From Eumeta japonica (taxonomy: Eukaryota; Arthropoda; Insecta; Lepidoptera; Psychidae): 64,000 bases of DNA. Positions within the stretch are counted from its first letter, which is position 1. Every line of letters starts with the position of its first letter. Under the pieces are notes generated by a model that saw nothing but the letters and a program-made list of their open reading frames with translations, was not told the origin of the DNA and made no database searches. Below are positions 47,150 to 57,649 of this stretch, piece after piece. Made by a program: the position numbers and the translations under genes. Location of the stretch: NCBI GenBank assembly GCA_005406025.1, contig BGZK01000220.1, positions 310,001 to 374,000 on the forward strand, in the 5' to 3' direction.

Positions 47150-47460
47150 CGTATTGGGTGGTTGTTGTTCAGTGTTCGAGTACGTTGTTTTCGAAACAGG
47201 TAAAAAAAAGGTACAGAGTTCGATCCCGATTATAACTGGCCAATGGATTTTTATTTAAATCAATCAAACCGCGCTTTAAATGTTTTAGCAGAGAGGTTAA
47301 GCCGTTGGTCATGGGCGCTGGTATCAGATCAGCGACAACGCTGATGAGCCAGCGCTAACTCACCCTGAACCAGCATGTAAGGCTTAAGGTCCAAGTGCTG
47401 CCAATTTGAAACAGGAGAATGTAAGAGGTTATGTCCCAGTGCAGCAACACGATATATACA
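47150..47460 (+). mobile_element. tRNA-derived SINE, decayed
   Basis: The head has 'gttcagtgttcgagtacg' (A-box-like), 'ttttcgaaacagg' and a good B box 'agttcgatccc' (47217-47227). The body contains 'ggttaagccgttggtcatgg'. The spacing between the boxes is compatible with a tRNA-related Pol III promoter. A real tRNA is excluded because the acceptor ends do not pair. Confidence 0.45.
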
Positions 47461-47514
47461 AGTAACTTTTGTCCACTAATAAACACAATAAATTTTATGT
47501 GGACATCACCTCGT

Positions 47515-47700
47515 TTATGTTCCCTATTTCGTTCAGTCTCAATTCCAATCTAGTTCTGGTTCCAATTATGGCTTTGCACTCTATTGCAATCTTGGCTCTG
47601 TTTTCGATTCTGGTTCTAGTCTTACTCTTGGTTTCGATTCCGTTCTCTCTCTTATAGTATTGTCTGGTTTTCGTCCTGCTCTCGACCTCGAATTTTCTCT
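47515..47700. repeat. Degenerate 6-bp-period repeat, copy 3
   Basis: 'cagtctcaattccaatc', 'tctggttccaattatgg', 'gttttcgattctggttctag', 'ttggtttcgattccgttc'. Six-base steps of TTCNRN. This is the longest and clearest of the four copies. The plus-strand frame (LVLVPIMALHSIAIL) only mirrors the period. Confidence 0.5.
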
Positions 47701-48219
47701 CTGATATTAAGTTATTTTTTTGTATTGTCATTGTCCTCAATGGGCTTCAACAATTCATTTTTACGCATTGTAAGGCAGATATTTTTCGAGATACTTGAAG
47801 ATAGAACGCCTGAAGCGCAGAGTAGGAATGTAGTCGTGCTCTTTTTCAAGAGGAGAGATAACACTTTGTGAAGAAATACAGACCTATGACATTCTTGAGT
47901 TACGTGTAAATTGTTTTCGAGGTTTATCACAAACTGTCTTAGTTGTAGACACTTAGTTGTAGACTTTTCGTAAACCCGTGGAAGCCGGTTTACGAAAAGG
48001 CTTCAGCATCGAAGATCACACTCACACGCTTCGGCAAATTATGCAAAAGACCAACGAGTATAATCGGCCGTTGTGCTTAGGCTATGCAAAAAACGAAAAT
48101 CAGAGTCATTATGTCATTATAATGAGTTGCTTTTGTATTCTAAACTTCATCAAGACACAGATGTTCATATTTATTCAATTATACAATTCAATCGTAAAGC
48201 GACATACGAGACCGTCCAG
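47701..48219. other. Intergenic DNA
   Basis: The inverted pair 'cttttcgtaaacccgtgg' and 'ccggtttacgaaaag' around 47965-48000 could fold. No gene. Confidence 0.35.
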
Positions 48220-48760
48220 GATCAGTCGTCGCACAGTTCGACGGTCCGGCGCGACGCGGCAGTGGTCAGGGGGCCGGCCGGGCCTCACTTTAAACATCGC
48301 CATGGTTAATTCATGAAAAATGGTAATCCCTTTTCGTTCCTCGCACGCTTCTAATTCGTTCCCCCGCCCGCGCGCCCGCCCCGCGCCGCGCCGGCCGCTG
48401 GTGTAGCGCTGTCAAAACAGAGAATCCCCCCCGTGAATCTGGTAATCTAATTTCGTAATTATTTGATCTGCAGAACACCATTAATCAAATTCTTATTCCA
48501 GTTACCTTTAAGTTAAAGGTTCAATTTGCAAATTTAATCCCATTCCGGTTTGTTCCGTTTCACGCCGCGCGCGCCGCGTAACGAACTCGCCGCCCGGGCC
48601 GCCCGGGCTTATTAAAATAAATGGACGACTTATCGTGACACGTAATCGAGTGATAAGGCCTGGCGCGCTCCCCGACGAGGTGCGCACGCGCCGATACTGT
48701 GCCTACAGCTGCCGGGGCAAGGCGGGCGCTGGTGCAGATCTGAATGCGAGCTAGCTTTGA
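48220..48760. other. Double CpG-rich island with AT-rich core, candidate enhancer
   Basis: GC-rich blocks at 48235-48285, 48360-48405 and 48565-48735 enclose a core at 48425-48530 rich in GTAATC, TAATTA, ATTAATCAAATT and TTTGCAAATTTAAT. This is the mix of homeodomain and POU-like words usual in conserved developmental enhancers. No frame is convincing. Conservation cannot be tested here. Confidence 0.35.
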
Positions 48761-50249
48761 ATGTGTAATCAAATTTTCCGGCATACCGATATCGTCTAAG
48801 GATTTTTCTGCCTTACATATGTTACCGTGTTCATAGTTTTTATGCCGTCGTATAAACAATAGCAAACATCTAAGAATTAATAAAATCGACTTACGTCGAG
48901 TTTTTTTTTGTGCATTTCTTAAATCTGTCAAATGTATGTACAGGGGTTACAATTCTAAAATATTAACGATAATTATAAATGCCTAGTTGAAAATGGTTTT
49001 CTCTATTACCGATGAAAATCGAGAAAAACAGGGAAACCGAAGGCGAAAACTGAATGGGCATACTTTCCCAATATTTGTACGCAATATTCCAAACTCTTTT
49101 AAACAAAATTAATATATTAATAAATAAGTTTTTACCTTTTTTATTACACATAAGTTTGTTGTTCAAATTTCATGTGCATATCTACATAAAAAAACTTAAA
49201 ATATTGTTAGATCAATATATTAATCATATGTAATAAATACAATGTAATTAATATGTATATTAATAATTATAGGTAATCCATGTATTATTAGCTCCAAGTG
49301 TATATGAATCGTAAATAATGTTAAATTAAGAATTTTATTGACTACTTCACAACAGTGACAATAAAATAATTAAATGAGACCCTTAAAAAGAACGCTACAA
49401 ACTCTAAAAAATCTATAATAATAAACTGTTAAAACAGTAAACTATGAATCGTTCCAAACGAGCGCGGCTGACCGCCAATTCTTATCGGATCTAGTTCTTA
49501 ACAAAGCATCATCCCCCCCTTTGCGGACATTACTACACTAGAGATGGGGATGGCTCGATTAAAGGAACATTATTGTCGCGAGGCTTTACAATATCGTTTC
49601 GCGGACTGTAACCTTTCCCCGAGGACAACAATGGGCCGGGGCGTGAAATCCAATTACTACAACTCACATGTTCATTAAAAATTAAATTTCCTTCCCCCGT
49701 CGGTGAAGTGAAGATGGCGTTACATTAACTGTTTTAAAATGTTTGTTACCCGTCACAAAGTTTTCTCCCTAATTGACGTATCTGGAGCAGGGGAGCACAG
49801 CCCTTACAGATTGTGTATCTGTTTTGGGTACTTTTGTTCAAGTGTCCCTTTTCCTGTAAAATCGGAACGTTTACAGTTCATTTCGGTATCTGACTGTCAA
49901 TTTGTGGTGGATTATATTCTTCTTAAAGACTGCATCGACGCACTAGCGCGTTGTCAGATTTTTAAAAATAAATATACTCTTTCCTTGACGATAATTTAAG
50001 TTTGTCTTGCTTCACAAATAAACAGTTAGCCAAACGCACACGTGAGACCTATAATTCAAATATTCGATTTAGTTTCACAGATTAAATTGATACCAACTTA
50101 ATATAAAAAAAAGTATCAATTTGATCCTTGTTTTGGAACAAGATGTCATAAAAAAAATATTGTCTACGTGCTTATCTTCAAAAGTGCTATTCATGAAAAT
50201 CTCGAATAAATAAAAAGTAGAGTGGAAAGACAATAATTTGTTATTTACT
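48761..50249. other. Intergenic DNA
   Basis: A moderately GC stretch at 49530-49650 contains 'gaacattattgtcgcg' and 'gacaacaatgggccgg' (SOX-like ATTGT/ACAATG sites in opposite orientation). No gene is supported. Confidence 0.35.
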
Positions 50250-50420
50250 TGTGCTTATTTCCCAGAAGAGCAGGTACATACCACAGACCTGCACATGGCG
50301 CGAACAACCAACTATGATGGATGGTTCTCGCATCCATCTCTTTATTCGCTGTTACCGATCAATTGTTTCATACAAGCTTCTCGATTTCAAGTCTTTAAAA
50401 CTTTGATTCTTCGTTTCTTA
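50250..50420 (-). mobile_element. RTE-like 3' tail, short
   Basis: The minus strand ends with 'gtacctgctcttctgggaaa' and a TAA stop (SSGK-stop). Upstream 'agcttgtatgaaacaattg' codes for the RACMKQL-like motif. This is the same 3' terminus as the 13.0 and 18.0 kb copies. The intervening coding frame is broken. Confidence 0.5.
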
Positions 50421-51329
50421 CAATAGAATGAAAATTGTACATTATTTAAATAGCTATTATTCTGGCGTACAATGTTGGCAAAAAATATTGTAACTTGTAT
50501 AATATGAATGGGCATATGTTAAAGATTTTAAAAGTCAAATTCCATATGTCTTAATTTTTTTGTAGTACTTGTAAAAAGGAACATTATATGCGGATTCGAC
50601 TTTCAGTTACATTATTTTTTTATTGTATTATTTGCTAAAGTCCACCACCTTCACCATCAGTGAATTTCAGTGTCATGGTGTGCACACTGAAATTCACAGG
50701 TGCGGGAACTGTTTACCGAGATTTAACAATTCAACAGGACCTCAAAATCTGAATTTTTAAATTCGACACTAGCCGAGTTTCCAGAGTTACTGTTCCTGAA
50801 ACTTTCAAATTGATTGGAATTACAGATTTTCAATTTAATGTTATAGTAACGTTATATATTTGAACAGACGATACGATTGCTTTCGAGTCTGAGAGTCTTT
50901 TTACATAAGTATGTCTAAAAACTGCTGAATAAATTAAAAATTTTATTGAAAACGATATGCTATTATAGTTAAAGATTTGATTACGGTCGAAGGAATTTCC
51001 ACCGAACGTGTCTAACAATGCTCTCGCAAACAATAACTGCTTTCCGATGAAGAACAGTGGTCAATTTTGATTTTCCGTTTTGGAGTTATTATATCTCTCT
51101 GTTGAATAGAAAAAGGCTTCAATCACACTTTAAAAGTTAACAACTTCTGCAATCGTACTTCTAATTTTTAATTTTCAAGAGAGCTTGAAAATTAAAATTA
51201 GAAGTAAATAAATACAATATCTAATTGTAAAGAACTGGCAGTGAGCGAAGACGGATTTTAATTCCCCTCCATTAATTACAAACGGAGACGTGTTCTACGG
51301 CCATCATAAAAAACTTATACAAGTTGAAT
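50421..51329. other. Intergenic DNA with two hairpins
   Basis: Perfect 14-bp inverted repeats at 50660-50673 and 50684-50697 (gtgaatttcagtgt / acactgaaattcac). A long hairpin at 51157-51205, acttctaatttttaattttc paired with gaaaattaaaattagaagt, with one unpaired base and a short loop. No gene. Confidence 0.55.
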
Positions 51330-51890
51330 ATACGAAACATCCGGCGCCGTCGGACCGCCGGCGCGAGAGCACTCTAAAATCAATTTATAGCGTGTCGGCT
51401 TCCAGACGCGCGGAAAGGGGAAGGGGCCACGGTTATCCCTCGATTAAATCCTTGCGAGGCGTCCTCGCAGACACACCGGCGTGGCGTTTTTAGCACTTAA
51501 GTTATTCACGTCTCGATGACGTCACAATACTTAAAAATATTACAACGCTTAAAGGCGCGGGAGAAAACGCTCGCGAACGAGTCGCTTTACTATATCCTGC
51601 GAGCTCGAATACAGGTAGATTGTCTTCAGTTTTCTGATATCAGACTGTTTCCTGGTAACAATATCTGACGTGTGAAAACCTAACGTACGTTTTCCGAAAA
51701 AAAGGGGATTTTTTGACGTGACAACGTCTTAAATTAGGTTGCGGCTGGGAGTCACTTATGAAAAAGTGTAACGCTCGGTAACGTAACGATGAGTCACCGA
51801 ACGAGAGAGAGGCCCGCCGAATGCCTTGCGTCTCTCTCCCACTCAACTATGATCGGTCTGCCGCGCGCGCAGCACTAGAGAATTAGTGCA
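51330..51890. other. GC-rich island
   Basis: 'ggcgccgtcggaccgccggc', 'gacgcgcggaaaggggaagg', and at 51790-51880 'gaacgagagagaggcccgcc' with 'gtctctctcccactc' (GAGA-like runs on both strands). Candidate regulatory DNA. Open frames here are compositional. Confidence 0.3.
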
Positions 51891-53080
51891 TAGCTTGCAA
51901 ATGTATTGCAAGTTATTGTATGTATATTTGTATATAAATACGTATGTATGTGTAAAGGTAAAAATAAAATTTTGTTAATATGAAATTCAGTGCGAGATTC
52001 TTTGTATAAATTAATGTTTTAAATATAATTCTTTGTATAAATAAATGTTTTAAATTGTTACTATTATTTCATCCTTCTTCCTACTATACGAATGAATATT
52101 CACATTAAAATGATTTTACCATTCAAAGTCGTTGTCACGTAAAACTTTCGCCCGTATACCGACTTTACAGGCAACCAAATTTTTCATCCAGGTGTGATGC
52201 TCAAGTTGTCAGTTAAAAGTTAGCTATATTTTGAAATATTATACGGTCTATTGTCAGAGAAAGAGGTAGAGAAATGTGTCGCCCTCTTGTATACAATAGT
52301 TCTATGAAAGATCCAGGCATACTTTTTGACTTAAGATGTATGATTTGTAGAGTTAGGCCTGGTAAAGTAAAGGACTTGATGACCCTTCATGAGATCTGAT
52401 AACTTATATTAACGATATTAGCGTTATTAGCTTGTGAATTTTGGCAACCAATTTTACATTAAATGTTTTCGGTGTGATTTTATTTCTTTTTGCAAGCTTT
52501 AGCTTTCACACCAAATGGAAGTACCTATCTACAAGAAACTTCTCTTATGGGGGTTCAAGGGTGAAAGTTATGAATTTCATTTTTTTTTTTGATGCCTAAT
52601 GCTAATCCTAGCCTTCACAAAAAAGTTCAGCTTTCCAGCACTTTGAAAAGTATTCTAATCTTAAACACAAAATTTCACTCTCTTTCATGAGGATTGGAGG
52701 ATGAAAGTTACTGATTTTTTTTGGTTTTGTTATTAGTGTACTAATATTATACTGCATACCACAGTTTTCTAGAACCTTGAAAAGTACCCTAGAAATTTTA
52801 ATGAGTGAGTGATGAGTCAGTGGCGAAATTGATATATCCCAAATATATGTTTCATAAATCTACTAACTACTTCTCATCCCAGAATTTGAGTTCTCTAGAA
52901 TTATCCAGGCCGAAGTTATGACACTTTAAAAAAACTATGAAAAAAGATAGAAATACAAGAAAAGTACACTGTTTTTTTATTCGTCTTGGTGGAGGCACTA
53001 CCATGCCCCCAGATAAATTCTCCCACCTTTTATAACCGTTTCATCCATTCTACTGTTCTTGAAATTAAAATAAATCTGCT
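51891..53080. other. Intergenic DNA with loosely repeated blocks
   Basis: Between 52440 and 52960 phrases such as 'gggtgaaagttatgaattt' / 'ggatgaaagttactgattt' and 'cactttgaaaagtattcta' / 'accttgaaaagtaccctag' recur about 150-180 bp apart. This suggests a worn tandem or satellite-like repeat of two to three units. No gene. Confidence 0.35.
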
Positions 53081-53170
53081 GGATTTTTTTATTCCAATTT
53101 CGATTTTAGTTCCGTCCCGGTTTCGATTCCGTTTCCGTTTCCATCTCCGGTCCGACTTTCGTCGAAAATA
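53081..53170. repeat. Degenerate 6-bp-period repeat, copy 4
   Basis: 'attccaatttcgatttta', 'gttccgtcccggtttcgatt', 'ccgtttccgtttccatctcc'. Short, but the hexamer texture (TTTCGATTCCG, GTTTCC) is the cleanest of the four. The frame RFRFRFHLRS reflects it. Confidence 0.5.
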
Positions 53171-53538
53171 AATAAAGCACTTATATGTTTGCCTAAAGCT
53201 ATTATTATATATGTGTCATATACAATTCAATTGTTAACTCCAATTTTATACTCGTTTAAAGCGTGAATGCCACTTGAACAAATTCCCCACCTCTTATAAA
53301 GGCTAATCAAAGTCTATATGAATTTGATTTTTGATCTTCTGTGAATATGTTTTGTGCTTGATGTTTATTAACAAAATGTACAATAACAATTAATTGTAAA
53401 AATAAATATGATTAAAAAGTTAGCCTTAATACTTCACTGTAAACTGCGCAGTTAACGCAATCTTTAATAACGACAAGCGTGTGCGCATGATATGTATTTA
53501 TCTTTTACGTTAAATATTGGGTTTCTTCAATAAAATAT

Positions 53539-53631
53539 ATATATTAGATTACACACGTACCCGTTGTACGTGCGCAATCTAATATATTTATGATTGTGTT
53601 TATTTTGCCAAATAAACACAATCATAAATAT
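53539..53631. repeat. Two abutting hairpins, possible MITE core
   Basis: First: atattagattacacacgtac pairs with gtacgtgcgcaatctaatat with two mismatches and a 5-base loop (53541-53584). Second: perfect 22-bp arms, atatttatgattgtgttta followed by ttt, pairing around the centre 'gcca' (53584-53631). They share the boundary 'aatatat'. No terminal repeats enclosing both are evident. Confidence 0.6.
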
Positions 53632-55239
53632 TTGGCTATTTTCAGAACATTTAGTTACATAAGCAATACAATGAAGAAAGTTATATTATCAAACTTATTT
53701 ACGATTCCATTCCACGAACGGCCGAGTAGTAGCGATGTGGGAACTTGGGCGTCGTACTTAAAACTTTACGTTAGCGTTTACGCGTATTGCCCTACAAACA
53801 GTAATATGGCAGTTTAAATTGGCGGCTGCGTAGGTGTTGTGCAAAATGCGAACTAAAATTTTATCATTTTCAGGTGAATAAACCAATGGCTATTTTATTA
53901 ACGGCCTCGGCTCAAGATAAATATTTTTGATATTAACAAGCGCTCGCTTTGATTAACGACTGCGCGCCCGAGCCGCGCCCGCGCCTCGCTAAGGATGTGC
54001 TAAAACTATGAGCAACTATTTTATGTTTTTTTTTTGGTTTTGTCATTATAAATTTATTTATTACATACTTTATGTGTACGTTTATCTATCGTATATACTT
54101 CTACCAATATCAAATTATATTTCTGTTGTAATATGTGCGGTAAATGTAACCATTTAAATAATTATTTTGATATATAATACCGGACGGTAGTAGATTAGTT
54201 AAGTACGTTGCTTTTATAACCAGAAGATACAATGTTCAGTCCCAACTACGGTCGAATTGAGTAATGAGCCTATAATTTAAGTTAAAGTAAAACACACAAT
54301 TCGTGTCTCGAAGAGCACGTGAAGTCGTCGTCGGTTACGGAGATTGTTATCGTACAGGTGACAAAGGTCGTTGACAGCCCTCGGTCTGCACGAGGCCGGC
54401 GCGAATCGCATAAGGTCTAAGCCCCTCGATCTGATATATGGCGGTTATGGGAGGGATTGCCGCGCCTGTGAAAAACTGGTACGATAAATGAAAATTACTA
54501 AGAGTCCATTGCTTCTACTCTGGCGAGTGGTCTTTCACCTCTCGAATTAATTCGCATACAGGACGGCCGGTGGACACACCGGTTTGCGCCGCGCCGCCGC
54601 CTCCGCAGGCACCGAGTGCACTGGAGCGTCGGACTCGGCTGTTTGTTTTGCTTACACCGAAGTTAAACAATAACACAATATTTACATATTTTTTGAATAA
54701 TTAATTTTATTGTGTTGAATAAGTATCATGAATTACTCGAGGTATCGTACAACAGAGAAACAACAGGAATATCGAATTATATATTATTTCACGTACGCGT
54801 AATAATAAATTACTGTTCGTGTTAAAAATTACTAACCGAAATGAATACGTTATTATCTGCCTGATTATGTAATTAATGGCTTTTAATTTTAATATATTTA
54901 CTTAGCTACAATTAATCGCGTTTAAACGTAGTAAGTCGTCAAAAATAAACTTTTCTTAATCTTATTAGATGTTTGTTGCTTGTGTACTGTATAAGCTCAA
55001 AGATGGTAAAATGGTCGCGAAAAAAATTTTTCCGAACAAAACTTGTGTTTACCTTACGGTTTAAGCAATATATACATTCGATTAGCGACACTACTGAAAA
55101 TTGTTTTCTTAATCGTTCTCATACGTTTAGCAGTTGTTTATGAATACATATTAAATATAATCCATTTAACCACTAAAATGTGTTTTATCGCCGTAACCCG
55201 TTAAACTAATTACAATTTATAACTGGAATTTATTAAAAT
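53632..55239. other. Intergenic DNA with GC patches and a SINE fragment
   Basis: GC patches lie at 53955-53995 ('cgcccgagccgcgcccgcgc') and 54365-54640 ('gcgccgcgccgccgcctccg'). At 54190-54260 'tagattagttaagtacgttg', 'ataaccagaagataca' and 'gttcagtccc' look like a worn tRNA-SINE head. No gene is supported. Confidence 0.35.
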
Positions 55240-55460
55240 AATTCGAGGGATAGCTACAGCCCTACGCCGCCGTGCGAACTGAAATTAAATTTGCAAATGA
55301 AACCGTTAACTTATCGCCCGAGTTGAATAAGAAATTGATTAATGCGTTCCGCAGATCAAACAATTATGAAATCGTAGCGATAACTCGATCCCGATAGCTT
55401 TGCCGAAGTTGGTATTATCTTTTTACTGGGCTCTGAACGCTGCACGCTCATCACTCTTTG
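55240..55460. other. Moderate-GC island, candidate regulatory DNA
   Basis: 'cctacgccgccgtgcgaac', 'tgaaattaaatttgcaaatg' (octamer-like ATTTGCAAAT in part), 'agatcaaacaattatg' and 'tcgatcccgatagctttgcc'. It resembles the enhancer-like core at 48.4-48.5 kb in word content. Confidence 0.25.
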
Positions 55461-56639
55461 TGTCTACTTGTTACATAACGTAAGGTTTGTTTGGAAATAA
55501 ATAAACAAATATTGTGTCAACAGACGTGCTTTGTTTACTTTGAAATGAATCTGAATGCTTTTGTTTCCAGAAAAAGTGGATGAACTAGTGGCTAATCACA
55601 CTTTTCGACTTATTTCAGAAATTGGATAAATAAAACTTTTTGTAGATCAAAAGATGACCTTAAAAATTAGAGCAGTAAGATAACAAATTAAAAGCTTTTA
55701 GAACATTCAACATCTTTCTCGCAAATCATTTTGCACTTAGACAAAATCCTTAAGTGGTTTTGTAAACTTTAAATACCCAAGGTTTTTTTTTTCTTTTATA
55801 GTTATTAATGCTTCGAAATTAAAATTTATATTTAAAGTTTGGATCATTAAGTTATATAAAAAAAAATGTGCCTTATTAAGTTCCTTTAAAAAATTTTACC
55901 GTATATATATATTTTGTACAGTAAATTTCATTTGTTGTATTATTATAATTACAAACAACGTGATCAACCGGAAGAGGTAGTTGGAAAAAAAAATAAAGAA
56001 TTTTAGTCCATACAAAGTTATTTTCACTGTTTGCTTTTTAAAGTTTAGAAAAATGTATTTCCGCTAAAGTGCGCAACAGGTGTTTTATAGGTATTGGGTA
56101 TTTCACATTTTAATATCATTAAGTTTACACCTTTTTATTTTTGTCTGCTAGTAATCTACTATTTGGTGCGTATCTATTTCTATAACAATAATTAAAAGGA
56201 ATGTTTAGAACATCACAATATTAATTTGAATATTTTCACTTTTCGAGTAAATACACCAATAACTTATGAATTAAGATTGTTCGAATTTAGACTACCAAGA
56301 ATTTATAAAATGAGAGGACTAGTATCGAACTTCTAAGTAGTATAATTGGTTAAGTAAAATTTTTAGATCAAAACAACTATATAATCTGGAAAATACGAGG
56401 TCAAAAATGTTATCTAAAATGTTCATAAAATCTGAACAAGGCAAAGGAAATACTGAACAATACGTAGGTCAAACTGAAAGTCCTTCGAAAATCAAAAACT
56501 GAGCAAACTAGTTCAATTATTTTTATTATTATTGTTTTTCAAAGTCGTTGAGATCAATACATGGCTGATTGGATGGAACCATTAGGGAAAACACTTTGCC
56601 TACTCGAATTTAGGAGTCGTTTCGAGGACTTTTTCATAT
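55461..56639. other. Intergenic AT-rich DNA, nothing recognised
   Basis: Poly-A/T rich. No gene or repeat is identified. Confidence 0.4.
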
Positions 56640-57560
56640 GGAGTCGCTACTATTTTTTTAAGAAAAAAATAAAAATCGTATGATGTATGAGGTCAAGGCT
56701 GTAAGGTGAGTGACTCAGTATTTCTGTACCTAACGTCCCCAAATAGCTAGTCGTTTGTCTAGCTGTGTGTGATGGGGCGTTGTCATGATAAAAGAGAATC
56801 CTACTGCGAGGTCGTCTCTCCCGAACTTTTTCCAAAACAAAAGCCAAACAAATGTTAGCGTACCGGTATGCAGTAATTATTTTTTTAACTTCTAAAGATT
56901 TTTTTGAATAATGACATGTCATTCCAAAGAAAGAGGCCGCCATCCCTTTCTAACTCTTCAACTTCGTTTTACTTGAATATGCAACTCATCAAAAGGAAAC
57001 ATCCAATAAACAGACTGTTTTTTGGTTTTGGGATCGTGACAAAAAATCCAGTTTTTATCACCTCAAACCATGTTGTACACAGCATTTGAATCAACCCCGG
57101 CAAATCTTTGCATTATTTTGTGACATCAATTTACACAACGGAGTTTTTGACTGTCGGTCAAATTATACGGTATCCACCGAACACAAAGCTTCCTGACCTC
57201 TAAATACTTATGAAGGATTTTTCGCACTTGACTCATATCAATGCCCAACTTTGTCTAAATCTGTTGATAGGTCACTCTTTTGTTAGTCGCTACAATAAGG
57301 CACACAGCACTGATATCTTCGGTCGTCGCCGTAAAAGGATGTCACTCACGCAGAGCATCAACTAGATTAGTGCGACCTGTTTGAACTAGTTAATCCAGTT
57401 ACAAGCACTGGCAAGCGATGGAGCTTCATCATGATAAGCCAACCGATTCTCATGGAGCTTCATCATGATAAGTCTATTATAACTTTCTTGTCGGTTTAAA
57501 TAGCAACGAAAGTTGTAGAAAATAATAGAACAAAAATTTTCTCACGTTAATTTCATGTTT
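56640..57560 (-). pseudogene. Decayed mariner transposon (transposase)
   Basis: On the minus strand the order is: HDEAPS-like N-terminal block (about 57475), KRVTYQQI and KLGIDMSQVRKILHKYLEVR (about 57290-57190), RWIPYNLTDSQKLR (WxPxxL motif), GDKNWIF with the first catalytic Asp (about 57070), MAASFFGMTCHY (56943 onward), HDNAPSHTARQTT with the second Asp, and YSLDLIHH. In-frame stops and frame changes separate these. The third catalytic Asp, expected 34 residues after the second, is Thr here. A 21-bp direct repeat (57418-57438, 57452-57472) disrupts the N-terminal part. Terminal inverted repeats were not found with confidence. Confidence 0.85.
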
Positions 57561-57649
57561 ACGTTAAACAATTCTCTTTTTGCCGCTAATTTGCAGTAAT
57601 AAATGAGATAAGAATACAATATTTTATATTAATATATAATATAATATTA

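Noticed and set aside
47161..47240. Possible tRNA gene (good B box)
   Set aside because: The acceptor stem and anticodon arm do not pair; the downstream body points to a tRNA-derived SINE.
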